From NCBI GenBank assembly GCA_949825065.1, contig OX463856.1, forward strand, positions 1,154,702-1,218,701: DNA of 64,000 nt, in the 5' to 3' direction. This document shows, in pieces, positions 43,990 to 54,909 of the stretch; the stretch's first letter is position 1; each line of letters opens with the position of its first letter. Source of the DNA: Odontocerum albicorne. Lineage: Eukaryota; Arthropoda; Insecta; Trichoptera; Odontoceridae. Under the pieces are notes generated by a model, which was not told where the DNA came from, searched no databases, and saw nothing but the letters and a program-made list of their open reading frames with translations. The position numbers and the translations under genes were made by a program.

Positions 43990-44305
43990 TTATTGTCCCA
44001 TAAACTTATAAATTGTAAGGAATACAGCATCATTTCAAGCTAGCCTCAGTTTTCTTGTCCCATTAACTTATAAATTGTAAGGAATACAGCATAATTTCAA
44101 GCTAGCCTCAGTTTTCTTGTCCCATTAACTTATAAATTGTAAGGAATACAGCATCATTTCAAGCTAGCCTCAGTTTTCTTGTCCCATTAGCTTATAAATT
44201 GTAAGGAATACAGCATCATTTCAAGCTAGCCTCAGTTTTCTTGTCCCATTAACTTATACAACGTAAGGAATACAGCATCATTTCAAGCAAGCCTCAGTTT
44301 TCACT
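43990..44305. repeat. 62-bp tandem repeat x5
   Basis: Units TTGTCCCATTAACTTATAAA + TTGTAAGGAATACAGCATCA + TTTCAAGCTAGCCTCAGTTT at exact 62-bp steps (43994, 44056, 44118, 44180, 44242). Very low divergence implies recent expansion. Confidence 0.92.
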
Positions 44306-44711
44306 GACTTGTAGTGAAAGTTACAACCAACTTATTGCAAATCATCAGCACGAGGAATTTTAAAGTGTATCAACCAATTTCTGCAGTTACGCCACTGCGC
44401 CACGCTGTTTTTAAATTAGGCGTTAAATTGAGGTGTAAATACCAGAAAATATTTATAGCAATCGATATCTCCCACTCTGTGAAGTGGACGAAAAATATTC
44501 TTATCATGATAGGCATGTTAGGTAACGCGCGCTGCAGGGACTCTCAACCTGGATACGAGGCTTTTTAAGAAAGCCAAACAAAGAGATAACAAGACCGTTA
44601 GGTCACTCAAGTATGAAATAGGCTGAACATAAAACACAACATTCCGAAGCCATTAAGATGATGGGCAATGGTGTGAGGTTGCATTGGAACTGGAGAAACA
44701 GAGAGTGAAAT

Positions 44712-45045
44712 TAGTGTTAAATCTTCAAAGTCACTAAGTCAGAAAAACAGTTTTTATTTTCTTAGTCATGTTGCAAATTGCTGAATGTCATGATTTCCTG
44801 ATGGTCTGAAACTGAGTGTATCAGTATAGAATCTTCAAAGCCACTAAGTCAGAAAAATAGTATTTTTCTTCTTCTAAGTCGTGTTGCTTATGACTGAGTG
44901 TCGTGGATTTCTGGTGGTTTGGAACTGAGCGTGTCAGTATTGAATCTTCCAAGTCACTGAGTTTAAAAAACAGTATTTTTCTTCTTCTAAGTTGTATTGC
45001 TCATGACTGAGTTTCGTGGCTTCCTGATGGTCTGAAATTAAACTG
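44712..45045. repeat. ~115-bp tandem repeat x3
   Basis: Three diverged units, each starting near AATCTTCAAAGTCACTAAGT and running through AAACAGTATTTTTCTTCTTC, TGACTGAGTGTCGTGG and CTGATGGTCTGAAACTGAGT. Confidence 0.8.
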
Positions 45046-45064
45046 AACACGATAAGTGTGACAC

Positions 45065-45265
45065 CCAGTGAGAAACGTCTCCCTAACATAGCCTTACCGA
45101 CTAGGCCACGGAACGCAGTAGTCAAGTTTGTGAAGAACCTGTTTTCCAGCCTGGGGATTACGGGTTCATTTCCTGTTAGAACCCGAATTCGTTAAAAAAG
45201 CATTCTTGTCAGGTTTTCAGTTAGGGCTTCTTTAACATCTTTCCGGTTGGAATAGATTGACGCAA
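45065..45265. repeat. Two head-to-head tRNA-derived SINE fragments
   Basis: On the minus strand, GTTCCGTGGCCTAGTCGGTA (45090-45115) is an A-box head. On the plus strand, TGGGGATTACGGGTTCATTT (45154-45173) is a B-box followed by the SINE body (AGAACCCGAATTCGTTAAAA) and part of the LINE-like tail (TTTCCGGTTGGAATAGATTG). Confidence 0.55.
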
Positions 45266-45439
45266 CTGCATATGTTTAGAGAAACATTTTTGAAAAATAT
45301 CGCAGTAAGCTTACTAAGAAACTTTTATAGCTCTTCCGATATGTGATAATGACACATTCGGTTTCTTTTAAATATAGTATATGTGATTGAAGTCATAGGT
45401 ATCCTTACACCCTCGAACACTAGGCAGAAAAAGTGCCTG

Positions 45440-45530
45440 TGTCGTTCGAGGGGAGTTGCACTCGTGGGGTTCGAACCGACAACCTTCCGCACGGAAGTCC
45501 AGAACGTTACCGCGCGGCCATGCACCTGCT
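45440..45530 (-). repeat. tRNA-derived SINE head
   Basis: Minus strand GGCCGCGCGGTAACGTTCTG (A-box region) and GTTGTCGGTTCGAACCCCAC (B-box) at tRNA spacing. The overlapping 66-codon frame (KVVGSNPTSATP) is the usual false protein seen over tRNA-like repeats. Confidence 0.6.
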
Positions 45531-45614
45531 TTAGGGGTAGTGTTTTGAAAGTGTATAGTGTTTATACATAACTATACATTTTGATAAGACAATATTAATT
45601 AAATGCAAGGGGAT

Positions 45615-46750
45615 TAAATAGTTTGCATAAAGCATCGCCATCCTGTAGTGTACCTCATGACTGAGCATTGCGACTCCCATAACCACTCCTCTGCGTCCAT
45701 CCCTGCACTCCTCGGTTCGAAAAGCAATTGTCTCACGGCTAGTCCTTTTGTGTCTCTCACTTGTTCGACCAATGCATTGCGATTCTTCCTCTTCCTTCCC
45801 AAACTTTTTCGCCCCGTAGACCGCTGGCCGATTTTTTTTGTTTTCCGTAGACCCCTTGCCTGCCTAATATTGAATTTTCCTAAACTTATTAACTTTAAAT
45901 GTGTTTTTGACAGCTGACACAGTGCTGTTCACCTTGATAAGGTTTTTTGTAGAGTTGACAATTGTAAAAAAATATTAACATGTACAATTTTTATTCATAC
46001 CTTTATTGAAAAGACACAAAATGCAAGTAAATATTTGGCTTTGGAACGAAACAAATCCAAACCTAGTAAAATCCCTACATAAAATTAATACACAAATAAT
46101 ACTGTCAATGCGAGGGATGAACCTGATAGCAATGGTTCAATATTTGGCTTCAATTTAGTGAGGTATAGTCTTAAATCTGCACGTTCAGTGATTTGCATTC
46201 GATTTCTTTACATAAGTATTTTCTATGTCTAATATAAGTATTATTTACACACAATCTGTGTTAGGTGTAATAAGATAAGACATTTACGGAACGCCTAAAT
46301 ATTGATGATGATCTGCCTAAATGGAATCCGCTCACGTGGACCCCCATTTACATCTCGTGCACTCCCATTTTGTTTTCTCGCTTACATAGACACCCCTGAA
46401 GTCTAAATTGACCCTTGGGGGTCCATATATACCACTTTGGGAATCTTTGGTCCAATGCATTGGGACTCTTCCTCTTGTGCCTTGTTTTTCCATACCTCAA
46501 GTCACCACAAACCTCTTCAAACTGTCTCCGTTGTCACGAGCAATAAGCTCAAAGAATCGGAGGATTCGTCGTAAGCATATTGTCGACAATCTAACATAAA
46601 GGTGATTTTCAGTTATTCGATAATGGAGGCATTGGTTCGCCTTGCCGCCCATGGAATTCGTAGCATCCTTATCCAACACCACATTTCAAATGCATCTATT
46701 CGTCTTCTCTCGCTCGTTATCAGAGTCCAGTCCAATATTGCGAAGTTTTA
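45615..46750 (-). pseudogene. RTE-like C-terminal fragments, split by ~560 bp
   Basis: Minus-strand pieces are TLDSDNERKKTNAFEMWCW-like and MLRIPW-like at ~46640-46740, then ENHLYVRLSTICLRRILRFF and ELIARDNGDSLKRFVV (46505-46610). After unrelated sequence (45835-46390) come GRKRKNRNALVEQVRDTKGL and FEPRSAGMDAEEWLWESQC (45640-45800). These are consecutive parts of one RTE-type C-terminus. The interrupting block has GTAGACCCC near one end and GGGGGTCCAT near the other, so it may be a DNA element. Confidence 0.55.
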
Positions 46751-46798
46751 CAAATTTTACGACAATTTTACAAATATCGAGGCTATTTGAGGGATGTA

Positions 46799-47167
46799 AC
46801 ACATCGATCAATAAGCCCCGGGACTGACTACTAAAACAACATTTGTTTGCCAAAATTATTCTTTATTTATCAACATAGTCTCCTTCAAGAGCGATACATT
46901 CATTCCAGCCGTGTAGAACGATTTATCTTTGGTTTCAAAATAGGCGTTAGTTTCGGCAATCACTTCTTCATTGGAGCCAAATCTCTTTCCCCGGAGCATC
47001 TTTTTGAGGTCTGCGATCAGCCAATAGCCGCTGGGGGCCAAATCTAGAGAATACGGTGGGTGCGGAAGCAATTCGAAGTTCAATTTATGCCATTGGGCCA
47101 TCGTTACCATCGACTTGTGACACGGTGCATTGTCCTGATGAAAGAGAACTTTATTCTTCTTCGTATG
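46799..47167 (-). mobile_element. One-ended mariner fragment
   Basis: Starts ACACATCGATCAATAAG after TA (46797-46798), like the element at 502-1186. Minus-strand reading gives the transposase C-terminus (VTMAQWHKLNFELLPHPPYS, PDLAPSGYWL). The third catalytic aspartate of the SDY motif is Gly here. The other end is lost at ~47167. Confidence 0.8.
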
Positions 47168-47224
47168 GAGTCGTTATCCTAATGAACGATACCACACTAG
47201 ATATATTCATCCTCTATCCTTAGT

Positions 47225-47400
47225 AAGACCTTTTTACTTACTAAGGATAGAGATGCCGTTAGGTCATAAATTAATACTGCGAAGACATGAGTCTCAAGTA
47301 GGTGCATTTTTATAGTTATGATGATGCTTCTGCTATTATATATATTTCCCAGTGTTGACATCGCATTATTCGCTATACTTCGCATGCATCAAGGGTAGTG
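47225..47400 (-). pseudogene. RTE-like fragment with 13-bp hairpin at its edge
   Basis: Minus reading SIANNAMSTLGNIYNSRSII and MHLLETHVFAVLIY resembles the post-RT 'L..TYVFPVLLYG' region. At 47214-47250 TATCCTTAGTAAG and CTTACTAAGGATA form a perfect hairpin. Confidence 0.5.
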
Positions 47401-47900
47401 TGTACTCGTAGAAAATAGCGTAATCAGGTATTAGAGATTCTGCAACGGCATCAGAGAACTCGGCGGGCCAAACGGAGCGGAGTTCCGGTGTGTCGCATGC
47501 ACCAGACCATCAGCACTAGCCCCGCATGACCATGTCATCGCAGGTCTTCCTCCTCTGCTACTAGATTATACATGTCCAGTGCGCTCATCCATGGATGTAA
47601 CATACAGTGTATACCTCTCTGTTCCGCTTCGTGATCAACCGAATACATGTATTAGGCATTATACCTATATGGTAACTGCCGTTCGATTCTTTTAAATAAG
47701 ACTTTAGATTCTTAAAACTGCTAGGTACCATTAAAAAAACACATTTAATTTTAGATTTTTTAATACAGGCGATTATAAAGGGTTTTTCAAATTAAGCGGT
47801 TTTTTTAATTCTAATTTTTATTAATTCTTGAATAAAACACAAAATTTGCTTTGATTTCAAAAAAACTTTTTATTGGTCATTGAAGTATAATGTCTTCTCC
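47401..47900. other. Unassigned
   Basis: No gene or repeat recognised; a GC-richer patch lies at 47440-47560. Confidence 0.3.
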
Positions 47901-47904
47901 TTCT

Positions 47905-48245
47905 TCCTCTTCCTATAGATCATGATCTGTTTGTTCCCCTTCTTGTGACGTGGATTGCCAGCTGTCACGCCATCTCTTCGGAGGTCTTCCAGGTAACCTT
48001 CTTCCGGCTGGGTTCCCTTGAAGGGCGACACGTGGAAGTCTGTCGTCTTGCATTCTGTTAACGTGTTCGTTCCAGTATCGCCTTCGTTGTCTTCCCCACC
48101 TGACGATGTCTTCCTTACTACACTTTCTCCTTTCTTTCGGTGTTTCTCTTAGTGTGTTTCCGGTTATACATCTCAGTGTTTTCATTTCCGAGGTTCTCAG
48201 GAGAGATTTTGTTCTAGATGTGTCTGCTCTGGTCTCTATTCTCAC
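47905..48245 (-). pseudogene. RTE-like C-terminus (family B)
   Basis: Minus reading RIETRADTSRTKSLLRTSEM, KTLRCITGNTLRET, KEDIVRWGRQRRRYWNEHVN and GRRLPGRPPKRWRDSWQ, ending before a GGAAGAAGGAGAAG tail. Open across ~110 codons, but 5'-truncated where the neighbouring DNA element begins. Confidence 0.75.
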
Positions 48246-48254
48246 ACTCATGTG

Positions 48255-48616
48255 TATAATGTATGACATTTAAATACAAAAAACAATACCCACCAAATGT
48301 CCACCTCTTGCAGCTCCACAGATGTCCACTCTTTCGTCAAGATTTTCGATGATATTTTGGCATAATTGCGGTTCTAACTCACCAATAACGCGAATAATTT
48401 CGTCACTCAGCTCAGGACTTGATCGTGGGTCATTCTTACATACCTGGCTTTTCACGTAACCCCAGAGAAAATAGTCCAACGGTGTCAGATCACATGATCT
48501 TGGTGGCCAATTAATATCATGGTTTGCGGAGATTACAATACATAAAGTAATTCAACAATTTGAACGCGTTGTTGTATTGTATACGACTCCATTTGTATAA
48601 ATGTCATACATTACAC
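48255..48616 (-). mobile_element. DNA-transposon remnant with inverted ends and transposase C-terminus
   Basis: Inverted ends GTGTATAATGTATGACATTT (48255) and AAATGTCATACATTACAC (48598). On the minus strand it encodes WPPRSCDLTPLDYFLWGYVK, then SPELSDEIIRVIGELEPQ and a final ARGGHLVGIVFCI with stop. This is the C-terminal end of a Tc1/mariner-like DDE transposase common in insects (catalytic D in the 'PRS.DL.PLD' motif). About 360 bp is left, so it is an internal-deletion derivative. Confidence 0.65.
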
Positions 48617-48619
48617 TTC

Positions 48620-49195
48620 TCAAATGTCACAAGACCCAGGCTAGTTCACAACGCCATCTGTGTTTTATCCAAGAATAAAAAAAACGCTCAATTTGAAAGA
48701 CCCTTTACTAGTGCTTACTCCAGAGGTTCTAAGCCTGAAGGGTCGCTTACTGGGTTCGAAAACAATATTGTCTCCCGTCCTCGTTCTTAAGTATGTCCGA
48801 AATGCTAATTCGGATATATTAAAAGCTTCAACGAAAATAAAAATGGTCTGCACAACTAGGAGCGACAAGTAGCAGATAGAGCAAAAAGGCGTAGAACGGT
48901 TGTTAGTTATCAGGGACCAAATGGAGAAAGAGGAAGGTTGTTAGTTATCAGGGGCCAGACAAGCTGCAAGTACTAAACCTCCTTACTCTATATAAAACAG
49001 GATATGCCTATCTCAAATTGGTTTTTTGTATTTTACATTTGATACAGGTTTAACCCAATTACATCAAATAACTACATAGTTATCTTTGGCTCTAACTACA
49101 AGTCCCTTTACTTTGTATTGTGCCTTTTGTTATACTCGTTACGAGTAATGGACATTTATTAATTAATATTGAAGTAGCAATCGAAATTATGAATT
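48620..49195. other. Unassigned
   Basis: Short overlapping frames at 48560-48872 have no domain. GGTTGTTAGTTATCAGGG occurs twice (48898, 48934), a small direct repeat. Confidence 0.3.
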
Positions 49196-49199
49196 AATA

Positions 49200-49525
49200 T
49201 TTTTACGGCAGATGCGATGAGAAGAAGAGAACTGTGAAATGGTTTGGGCATGTGGAAAAAATGAACGAAGAAATACTTACCAAATAAATAAACAGTGCTA
49301 ATGTGCGTGCAAGGCATGAGAGAAAGACTAAGGAGAATATGGTGTCGAGGGAACGATATTTTGAAAGAAGAAAACGTGGTAAATCAGAGAAATCGTAGGA
49401 GGTATATGAGAAGGTGTATGCATGTAGAAGATACTAAGAATGTGTATAGAGGTAGGAAATTCTGATGCTATGTCCTCTCTGCCTACCCCGACAGAAAGAC
49501 GACGTGATTGTATGAATGTAAAATA
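49200..49525 (+). pseudogene. RTE family A C-terminus and tail
   Basis: Plus strand GAAATGGTTTGGGCATGTGG (KWFGHVEKMNEE), then CGATATTTTGAAAGAAGAAA (DILKEEN), GGTGTATGCATGTAGAAGAT, and tail CTCTCTGCCTACCCCGACAG with GTGATTGTATGAATGT. Confidence 0.7.
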
Positions 49526-49623
49526 AAAAATGCGGTTTCTCAAATATCTTATTCCTTCACATTCGAATTGCACTGAAGTATTTGACTTAATGTATGTTTC
49601 AAAACCTGTGTATTAAGTTTTAC

Positions 49624-51192
49624 ATACCATATTTTTCGGACGATAAGATGCACCATACCATAAAACGATAAGATGCACCACACCATAAGACGATAAGATG
49701 CACCACACCATAAGACGATAAGATGCACCACACCATAAGACGATAAGATGCACCACACCATAAGACGATAAGATGCACCACGCCATAAGACGATAAGATG
49801 CACCACGCCATAAGACGATAAGATGCACCACACCATAAGACGATAAGATGCACCACACCATAAGACGATAAGATGCACCACACCATAAGACGATAAGATG
49901 CACCACGCCATAAGACTCATCCCAAATTTATGAAACAATTTTAGAAAATAATATTTTACTTTACAAAAATATTTAAAAACTCTTCATTTCTTATTGTTAT
50001 TACCATAACTTGTACCAGCATCGTTCAGTTCATCTTCCCTCGTCTCGGCACTGGCAGTCGTCTCGTTTGGTCAATTTTTGTATAATTGTCTGAACTATCC
50101 ACGTTCTTTAAAAACTTATCTTCAATACGATGTATATAGACAATGTCCATATATGGACATGAGAAAAATACACACCTCATTTACGAGCGAGCACCAATTT
50201 ACACCGATTTATCGATTGTCTTGGACGTCTAAATTTGTTTTGCGTGCTAAATGAACTGTCAAATTAACATGGAAATGTTCAATTAGATATAGAAAAAAAT
50301 TGAAATATATAGTAGTAACTAAAATAAAGTTAAAGGAGTAAGTAAAAAATATAGTACACAGGTTTTAAAATTATTATAAATACATTCATAGGTATATGAA
50401 TAATATGTTTTTTCAGATACTTCGCGAGCTGCAAGTCAGTCAAATAAAATTGTTTTATTCAACTAGTTGAAATCTTGCTTCGGATCTACCTGGAGTTCCA
50501 TCAGCAGACTCTCTTACAGTATTTTTAGTTGTTTTTTTTTGACCTGGATGGCATTTTTTCAGGAACATTGTTTTCTGTTTTTTGGATATATACAGGAGAC
50601 GGTATCTATTTAATTGGTACTTTTTTGGACTTGTGACCAACCTTAGGGTAGAGTTAAAGTGCACTTAACGCCTAGACAACACTCCTCATTTTTATACTAT
50701 AGATACATCTCTGTACATCCTTAAGATGTTTTCATTCTGCTTCCCTGGAAGCGAATGGGTATCTGGGAGAATTCGATCCTCTTATTTATAGAGACTGAAT
50801 ATCCCAGTATTTTAGTGTCGAAAAATGTGTATTTCCTAACCTCCATGACATCTATTGACAACAATGGTAAGTTTTTTTATTAGTTTATTATTTTTTGATA
50901 GATATGTATCAATCTGTCAATATTTTTATCATTGTTTTATCATTTGCAGGTCTTTTTTTATACCTTTCTGTATAGGCTTTATCTGATTAAAACAAACCGT
51001 TAAAAATAAACATTCATAGGTATTATAAAATATAGTACGCAGGTTTTAAAATTATTATAAATACATTCATAGGTATTATAAAAAAGAAATGCGTGTATCT
51101 TTTGGTAGTTGAAATGAATTATTTTTGTAGGGACCTATTACCACCTTCGGACCTCTTTATAAGTAAAATAGGTTCATCTTACGGTTCGAAAT
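49624..51192. mobile_element. TIR element (TCGGACGATAAGATGCACC ends)
   Basis: The left end ATACCATATTTTTCGGACGA + TAAGATGCACC is matched in reverse complement at the right (GGTTCATCTTACGGTTCGAA + ATACAGTAT, ~51168-51192). The ~1.57-kb interior has no transposase. It holds the 25-bp array and AT-rich sequence, with a repeat 'ATTATAAATACATTCATAGG' at 50372, 51053 and nearby. Related 'TTCGGACTATAAGACGCACC' termini are common in animal MITEs, but I cannot name the superfamily. Confidence 0.55.
49642..49916. repeat. 25-bp minisatellite x11
   Basis: Units GATAAGATGCACCACACCAT + AAGAC at exactly 25-bp steps from 49642. The unit is the transposon end itself (GATAAGATGCACC), so the left terminal repeat was amplified. 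Because 25 is not a multiple of 3, all three minus frames stay open (MVWCILSSYGVVHLIVLWCG); these are not proteins. Confidence 0.95.
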
Positions 51193-51690
51193 ACAGTATA
51201 ATTTGGTTACCACTGAATGTGTAGTATGTACTCGTATATTTTGTGATACTTTGAGCCACATTTATCGTACCGGGGAATCTTATCGGGCAGCGACACTATG
51301 AAGAGGTCACCTTGAAACGCAGTTGATCAAACAGCCCAACCCGTCCTACAAACACTCCTCTTCATGGCGTTATCTGTCCGGCGCTATCAATGCGACGACT
51401 GTTGTCCTCCCTTCGCCAATCGCTATGCCCTCTCTGACCCCCACCACAGATATGAGCAATGCCTGACCTGATAACAGATAAGGGTGCCAAAGCTGAAGCC
51501 ACGCCTTGTTTTTTAGTATCATGTTGAGTTATCATGATTTATTCTTCAGGAGTAGTGCAATATAAGGGCCCGTTTGTGTACGAGTACCACTAGTGGTTCG
51601 CATGTCCAAGTCTAGTGGTACGAGAGCAAGAAATTATGTAAATAGTGTGTATTGAACCTATAAGATGTATTATTTCCTATATAAATCGTA
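51193..51690. other. Unassigned, GC-richer centre
   Basis: 51270-51480 is GC-richer with no frame or fold recognised. GTACCACTAGTGGTTCGCAT and CTAGTGGTACGAGAGCAAG at 51585-51628 look like the end of a dispersed element also hinted at 42020. Confidence 0.3.
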
Positions 51691-51814
51691 AATTTTTGTT
51701 GTAGCTATATACATAAACTTTAATTTTTGTTGTAGCTATATACATAAACTTTAATTTTTGTTGTAGCTATATACATAAACTTAAATTTTTGTTGTAGCTA
51801 TATACATAAACTTT
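51691..51814. repeat. 31-bp tandem repeat x4
   Basis: Units AATTTTTGTTGTAGCTATAT + ACATAAACTTT at 31-bp steps (51691, 51722, 51753, 51784), almost identical. Confidence 0.92.
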
Positions 51815-52184
51815 AATTCTAAAGGTATATTAATTATACAATAACTAAAAGATGTAGGTATAGATAGGTACATATATTTTCTTCTTCTTTTCCTTAATCA
51901 ATCTTTTTGTTTCGCTATTTCATTCGTAGCATTCTTGTTTAATTGTCACTGACATCACTTTTTCCCGTTCTCTTCGATAAATACTCTCCATGTTCTATTT
52001 TTCTCTTTTACGTGGTTGTAAACTATCTTATTTGTTTCAAAAAGCTAGAGAAAAAACTCTTCATTTCAAGACAGTTTTCATTCCCGATTCGGCTTTGCTA
52101 TCCACTATTCTCACTTTTATTTGTATTATTTAAATTATTTATGAATTTTGTACAAATTAATAACAATTTAAATAATGTTTGCAG

Positions 52185-52380
52185 CCACGCTTGTCTCCCA
52201 ACACGGAGGTTGCGAGTTTGATTCCCGTTAGAATCCAGATTTTTATAAAAAAGATTCCACTCTGGTTTCCACGTCTCCACGACCTCTTTAACATCATTCT
52301 GGTTGGTTGAAATATATTACCATATGGCAATAAGCTCGCCAGGTTGTACTGTATAACCCGAAAGTCTTATACAATACAGT
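52185..52380 (+). mobile_element. tRNA-derived SINE with LINE-like 3' tail
   Basis: B-box region GGTTGCGAGTTTGATTCCCG, the conserved body GTTAGAATCCAGATTTTTAT, then the tail TTCTGGTTGGTTGAAATATA, TTACCATATGGCAATAAGCT, CGCCAGGTTGTACTGTATAA and CTTATACAATAC. The A-box half is truncated. The tail resembles the end of the LINE at 54910-55735. Confidence 0.7.
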
Positions 52381-52384
52381 CATT

Positions 52385-52625
52385 TATTTTATTTCATTTT
52401 GTCTTGTTGGTCGAAAGAGTTTGCCACCTGGCAGTAAATCAGCCAAATTGTTGTACAATGATGTGTTCAATAAATAAGTAATTTCCTGGTTTGAATTATT
52501 AAGGCTGTGAAATAGCACATTATCAGGGCCGGTTCCAGGTTCTGCAGACCTGGGCTGTAATCGCCCCACCGCCGAGCCCAATACCAAGTCCCCATTGGAC
52601 CCCACAGGGTGCAGCCTGTATGTAC
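52385..52625 (-). repeat. LINE 3' tail-like fragment
   Basis: TTGTCTTGTTGGTCGAAAGA and GTTTGCCACCTGGCAGTAAA are similar to the reverse complement or variants of the LINE terminal block. The following GC-rich piece (CCGGTTCCAGGTTCTGCAGA) is unassigned. Confidence 0.4.
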
Positions 52626-52859
52626 CTAGTTTTTTCCACCGATAAGTGGACTATTATATTATAGTCACTGCGTTCTTTTGCCACTGGGAAAAAAATACGG
52701 AGCGACTTATTTTATGAAAATTACTTGTACAGTGATACCTTGTTAAGACGTAAGTCGTTCACAAATTTTTAACTCGAATTTTTTTAGATGGGGAATACTC
52801 GTAAATATAAAAAATCGTCAAGATTTCATGTTAACATACAAAAGAAGAGATTTACTTAA

Positions 52860-53174
52860 ACCTTTAAATCCCAGCATATTTTGCATAAAATGTGCGAAAA
52901 ATCCCAAGTATTATTTAACAAAAAAACAGAAGTTTATGTTTTATTTTTTATCTCAGTTAATATTTAGTTTTAAAACCTATATTTTTTTGTGAAGATCTCC
53001 CCTCCCTGTAGATTGTAAAATAATAAGTAATTTTAATATTTCATGAAAAAAAAATTATGTTTTTTTATTCAACATAAAAACTCGTATGAAATCTTTGAGG
53101 CCGATGATCGGCCCCGTGGTATTTTTCACATACACCAGTTGGGGCCGATAATCAGCCCCGTGAGATTGAAAGGG
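52860..53174. mobile_element. TTAA-flanked MITE, family T1 copy 2 (inverted)
   Basis: A 315-bp element between TTAA (52856-52859, 53175-53178) with ends ACCTTTAAATCCCAGCAT and ...GAGATTGAAAGGG. It is the reverse complement of 8462-8765, sharing CATACACCAGTTGGGGCCGA and GCATAAAATGTGCGAAAAAT. Confidence 0.85.
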
Positions 53175-53259
53175 TTAAATATATAAGTTGCAATACATTG
53201 ATCACATTATGACAGCCGCAAGATACGGTGTAATATAAAATTGACGAAACGTATGGATC

Positions 53260-53480
53260 GCTGATACATCTTCTCAACTCATCTCAATGGAACGGAGGCG
53301 TGGACACTCAACCAGAAAATATGTAGGATCGAAGTTTTTTCAGATGTGGATCTACAGATGTATTAAAATTCCCTGAAATGTACAAAAGTAGAAGTACTTT
53401 TTCATTTGTATTATATTCGCAAGTTTTAGTATCTTGATCCCATAATGAGAGGCGCAAGATACATTATAACACAGCTGATA
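53260..53480 (+). pseudogene. RTE family C small fragments
   Basis: NGTEAWTLNQKICRIEVF at 53286-53340 and HIMRGARYIITQLIV at 53438-53480 match consecutive parts of family C (AWTLKVNIINRLEAF; GHIMRGEKYAILQLVI). Sequence between them is lost or replaced. Confidence 0.55.
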
Positions 53481-53744
53481 GTTCTTCTTCGTTGTGACTT
53501 TAATGCTGAGGAATGTGCCCCACAAATAGTAAATCATATTCATGTTATTTTCATAGGAAAAATAGTGCGAGGGTTTCACATTGTCTTCCACACCGTAGTA
53601 GATGTAATAGGAATTGTATGCATGTTGTCTATTGTGAGCCCTGCTACCAACACTGTAGGCTGTAATTTCCAGAGAAAACGAGCACTTGTTGAAGTTAAGT
53701 GGGAGTAGGAGTATTATAGAAATGTTTTGGGACATACTAATGTG

Positions 53745-54905
53745 AATATGAGATGAAAAGATTAGGAGAGAAGATATTGAAAATACTAAAGCAAAAGTAA
53801 CCAGCCTCTGTGTGCTTCCACCGAATTAAGCTTGCGGGTCCGCGCAGTTTCCGAGGTGTGGACGGTTTCCTGTCACTGACAGCTACTTGAAGCCAAAGGT
53901 GAAGAGTTCGGAATGTCAGCAGGCTAGGGGCTGAGTACTTTTTAGGCAACTCTATACTGGCCAGTAATGTCCACAAGGTACCATCGCTTAACATCTCACT
54001 ACACCTCAACACAAATGAGTATCTAGGAAAAAAGGCTCATTGCCTATTCTGACACAGCGTACTACCAACGAAATTCACATATGGAGGCACAAAAAATAGT
54101 TTTAAAGATCCGAGCCGACTTGATAACTTTTAGCAAAAAAAAGTTTATTTCTCTTGTTTTGTTAACATTTGGCCTCTTGTATTATTTTCTTTCTTTACGG
54201 GATATGGGGAATATAGGGTTGTATGCAATTGTGCATTTATATTTTAAACAATTTTCGCATATATTTATTGTGTTTATATTGTATTGACTACTTATTTATT
54301 ACCATTTATTTTTGTATTAACGTGAATGTGCATGAATGTAAGTTGAAAAATATCTGACGTCCTCGCAGTCGGGATTGCCCTCAATTGGTGGAGGTGCATC
54401 TCGACTGAGGGGATGTATGAGTTGAGGCCAGACATTTTTAATAGCTTCTCTCTTAAATTTATTTTCTTTTCAATTACCTAAAAATATATGTTTGATTTCT
54501 GGATATACGAGTATATATTTATACAAGTAGTATGTTGCCATCAACAAACATATATTTATTTATTTAAAAATATTACATGAGAAATGGGAGACACCGCATG
54601 TATTGGTTCAAGAACCCGCGTGCATGGATTGGGTTCAGTTCATATGAACTGTTCCAGGCTGCAGTCAACAAGATAAAGAATGTCACAATGGTGACCAACC
54701 AGCGATAGGAGATAGCAGTTGAGAAGAACATTACTTCATAAATTCCACTGATATAATTGCTCTTATCCGAGAGAGTACATCAACACAGTATTAAATAAAC
54801 AATATTCACGATAGAAGTCTACTGGCATATGTGCATGACTTAAATAGTGGCCGCTTACATGAAGCAAGGGTCATAAAAATAGCCAATGGTTTTCTATAAC
54901 AAGCC
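53745..54905. other. Unassigned
   Basis: No convincing gene. 53800-54010 is moderately GC-rich on either strand without a domain; 54080-54600 is AT-rich. Frames of 68-91 codons look fortuitous. Confidence 0.3.
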
Positions 54906-54909
54906 CCAT

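Noticed and set aside
45325..45525. 66-codon frame with a KVVGSNPTSATP motif
   Set aside because: This peptide is the usual artefact of translating through a tRNA-like B-box region.
49549..49938. Three overlapping minus frames of 88-129 codons
   Set aside because: All frames are open because the 25-bp tandem unit lacks stops; no protein family is involved.
53352..53735. 127-codon minus frame as a host gene
   Set aside because: No domain, AT-rich composition, and it overlaps a small plus-strand RTE family C fragment.
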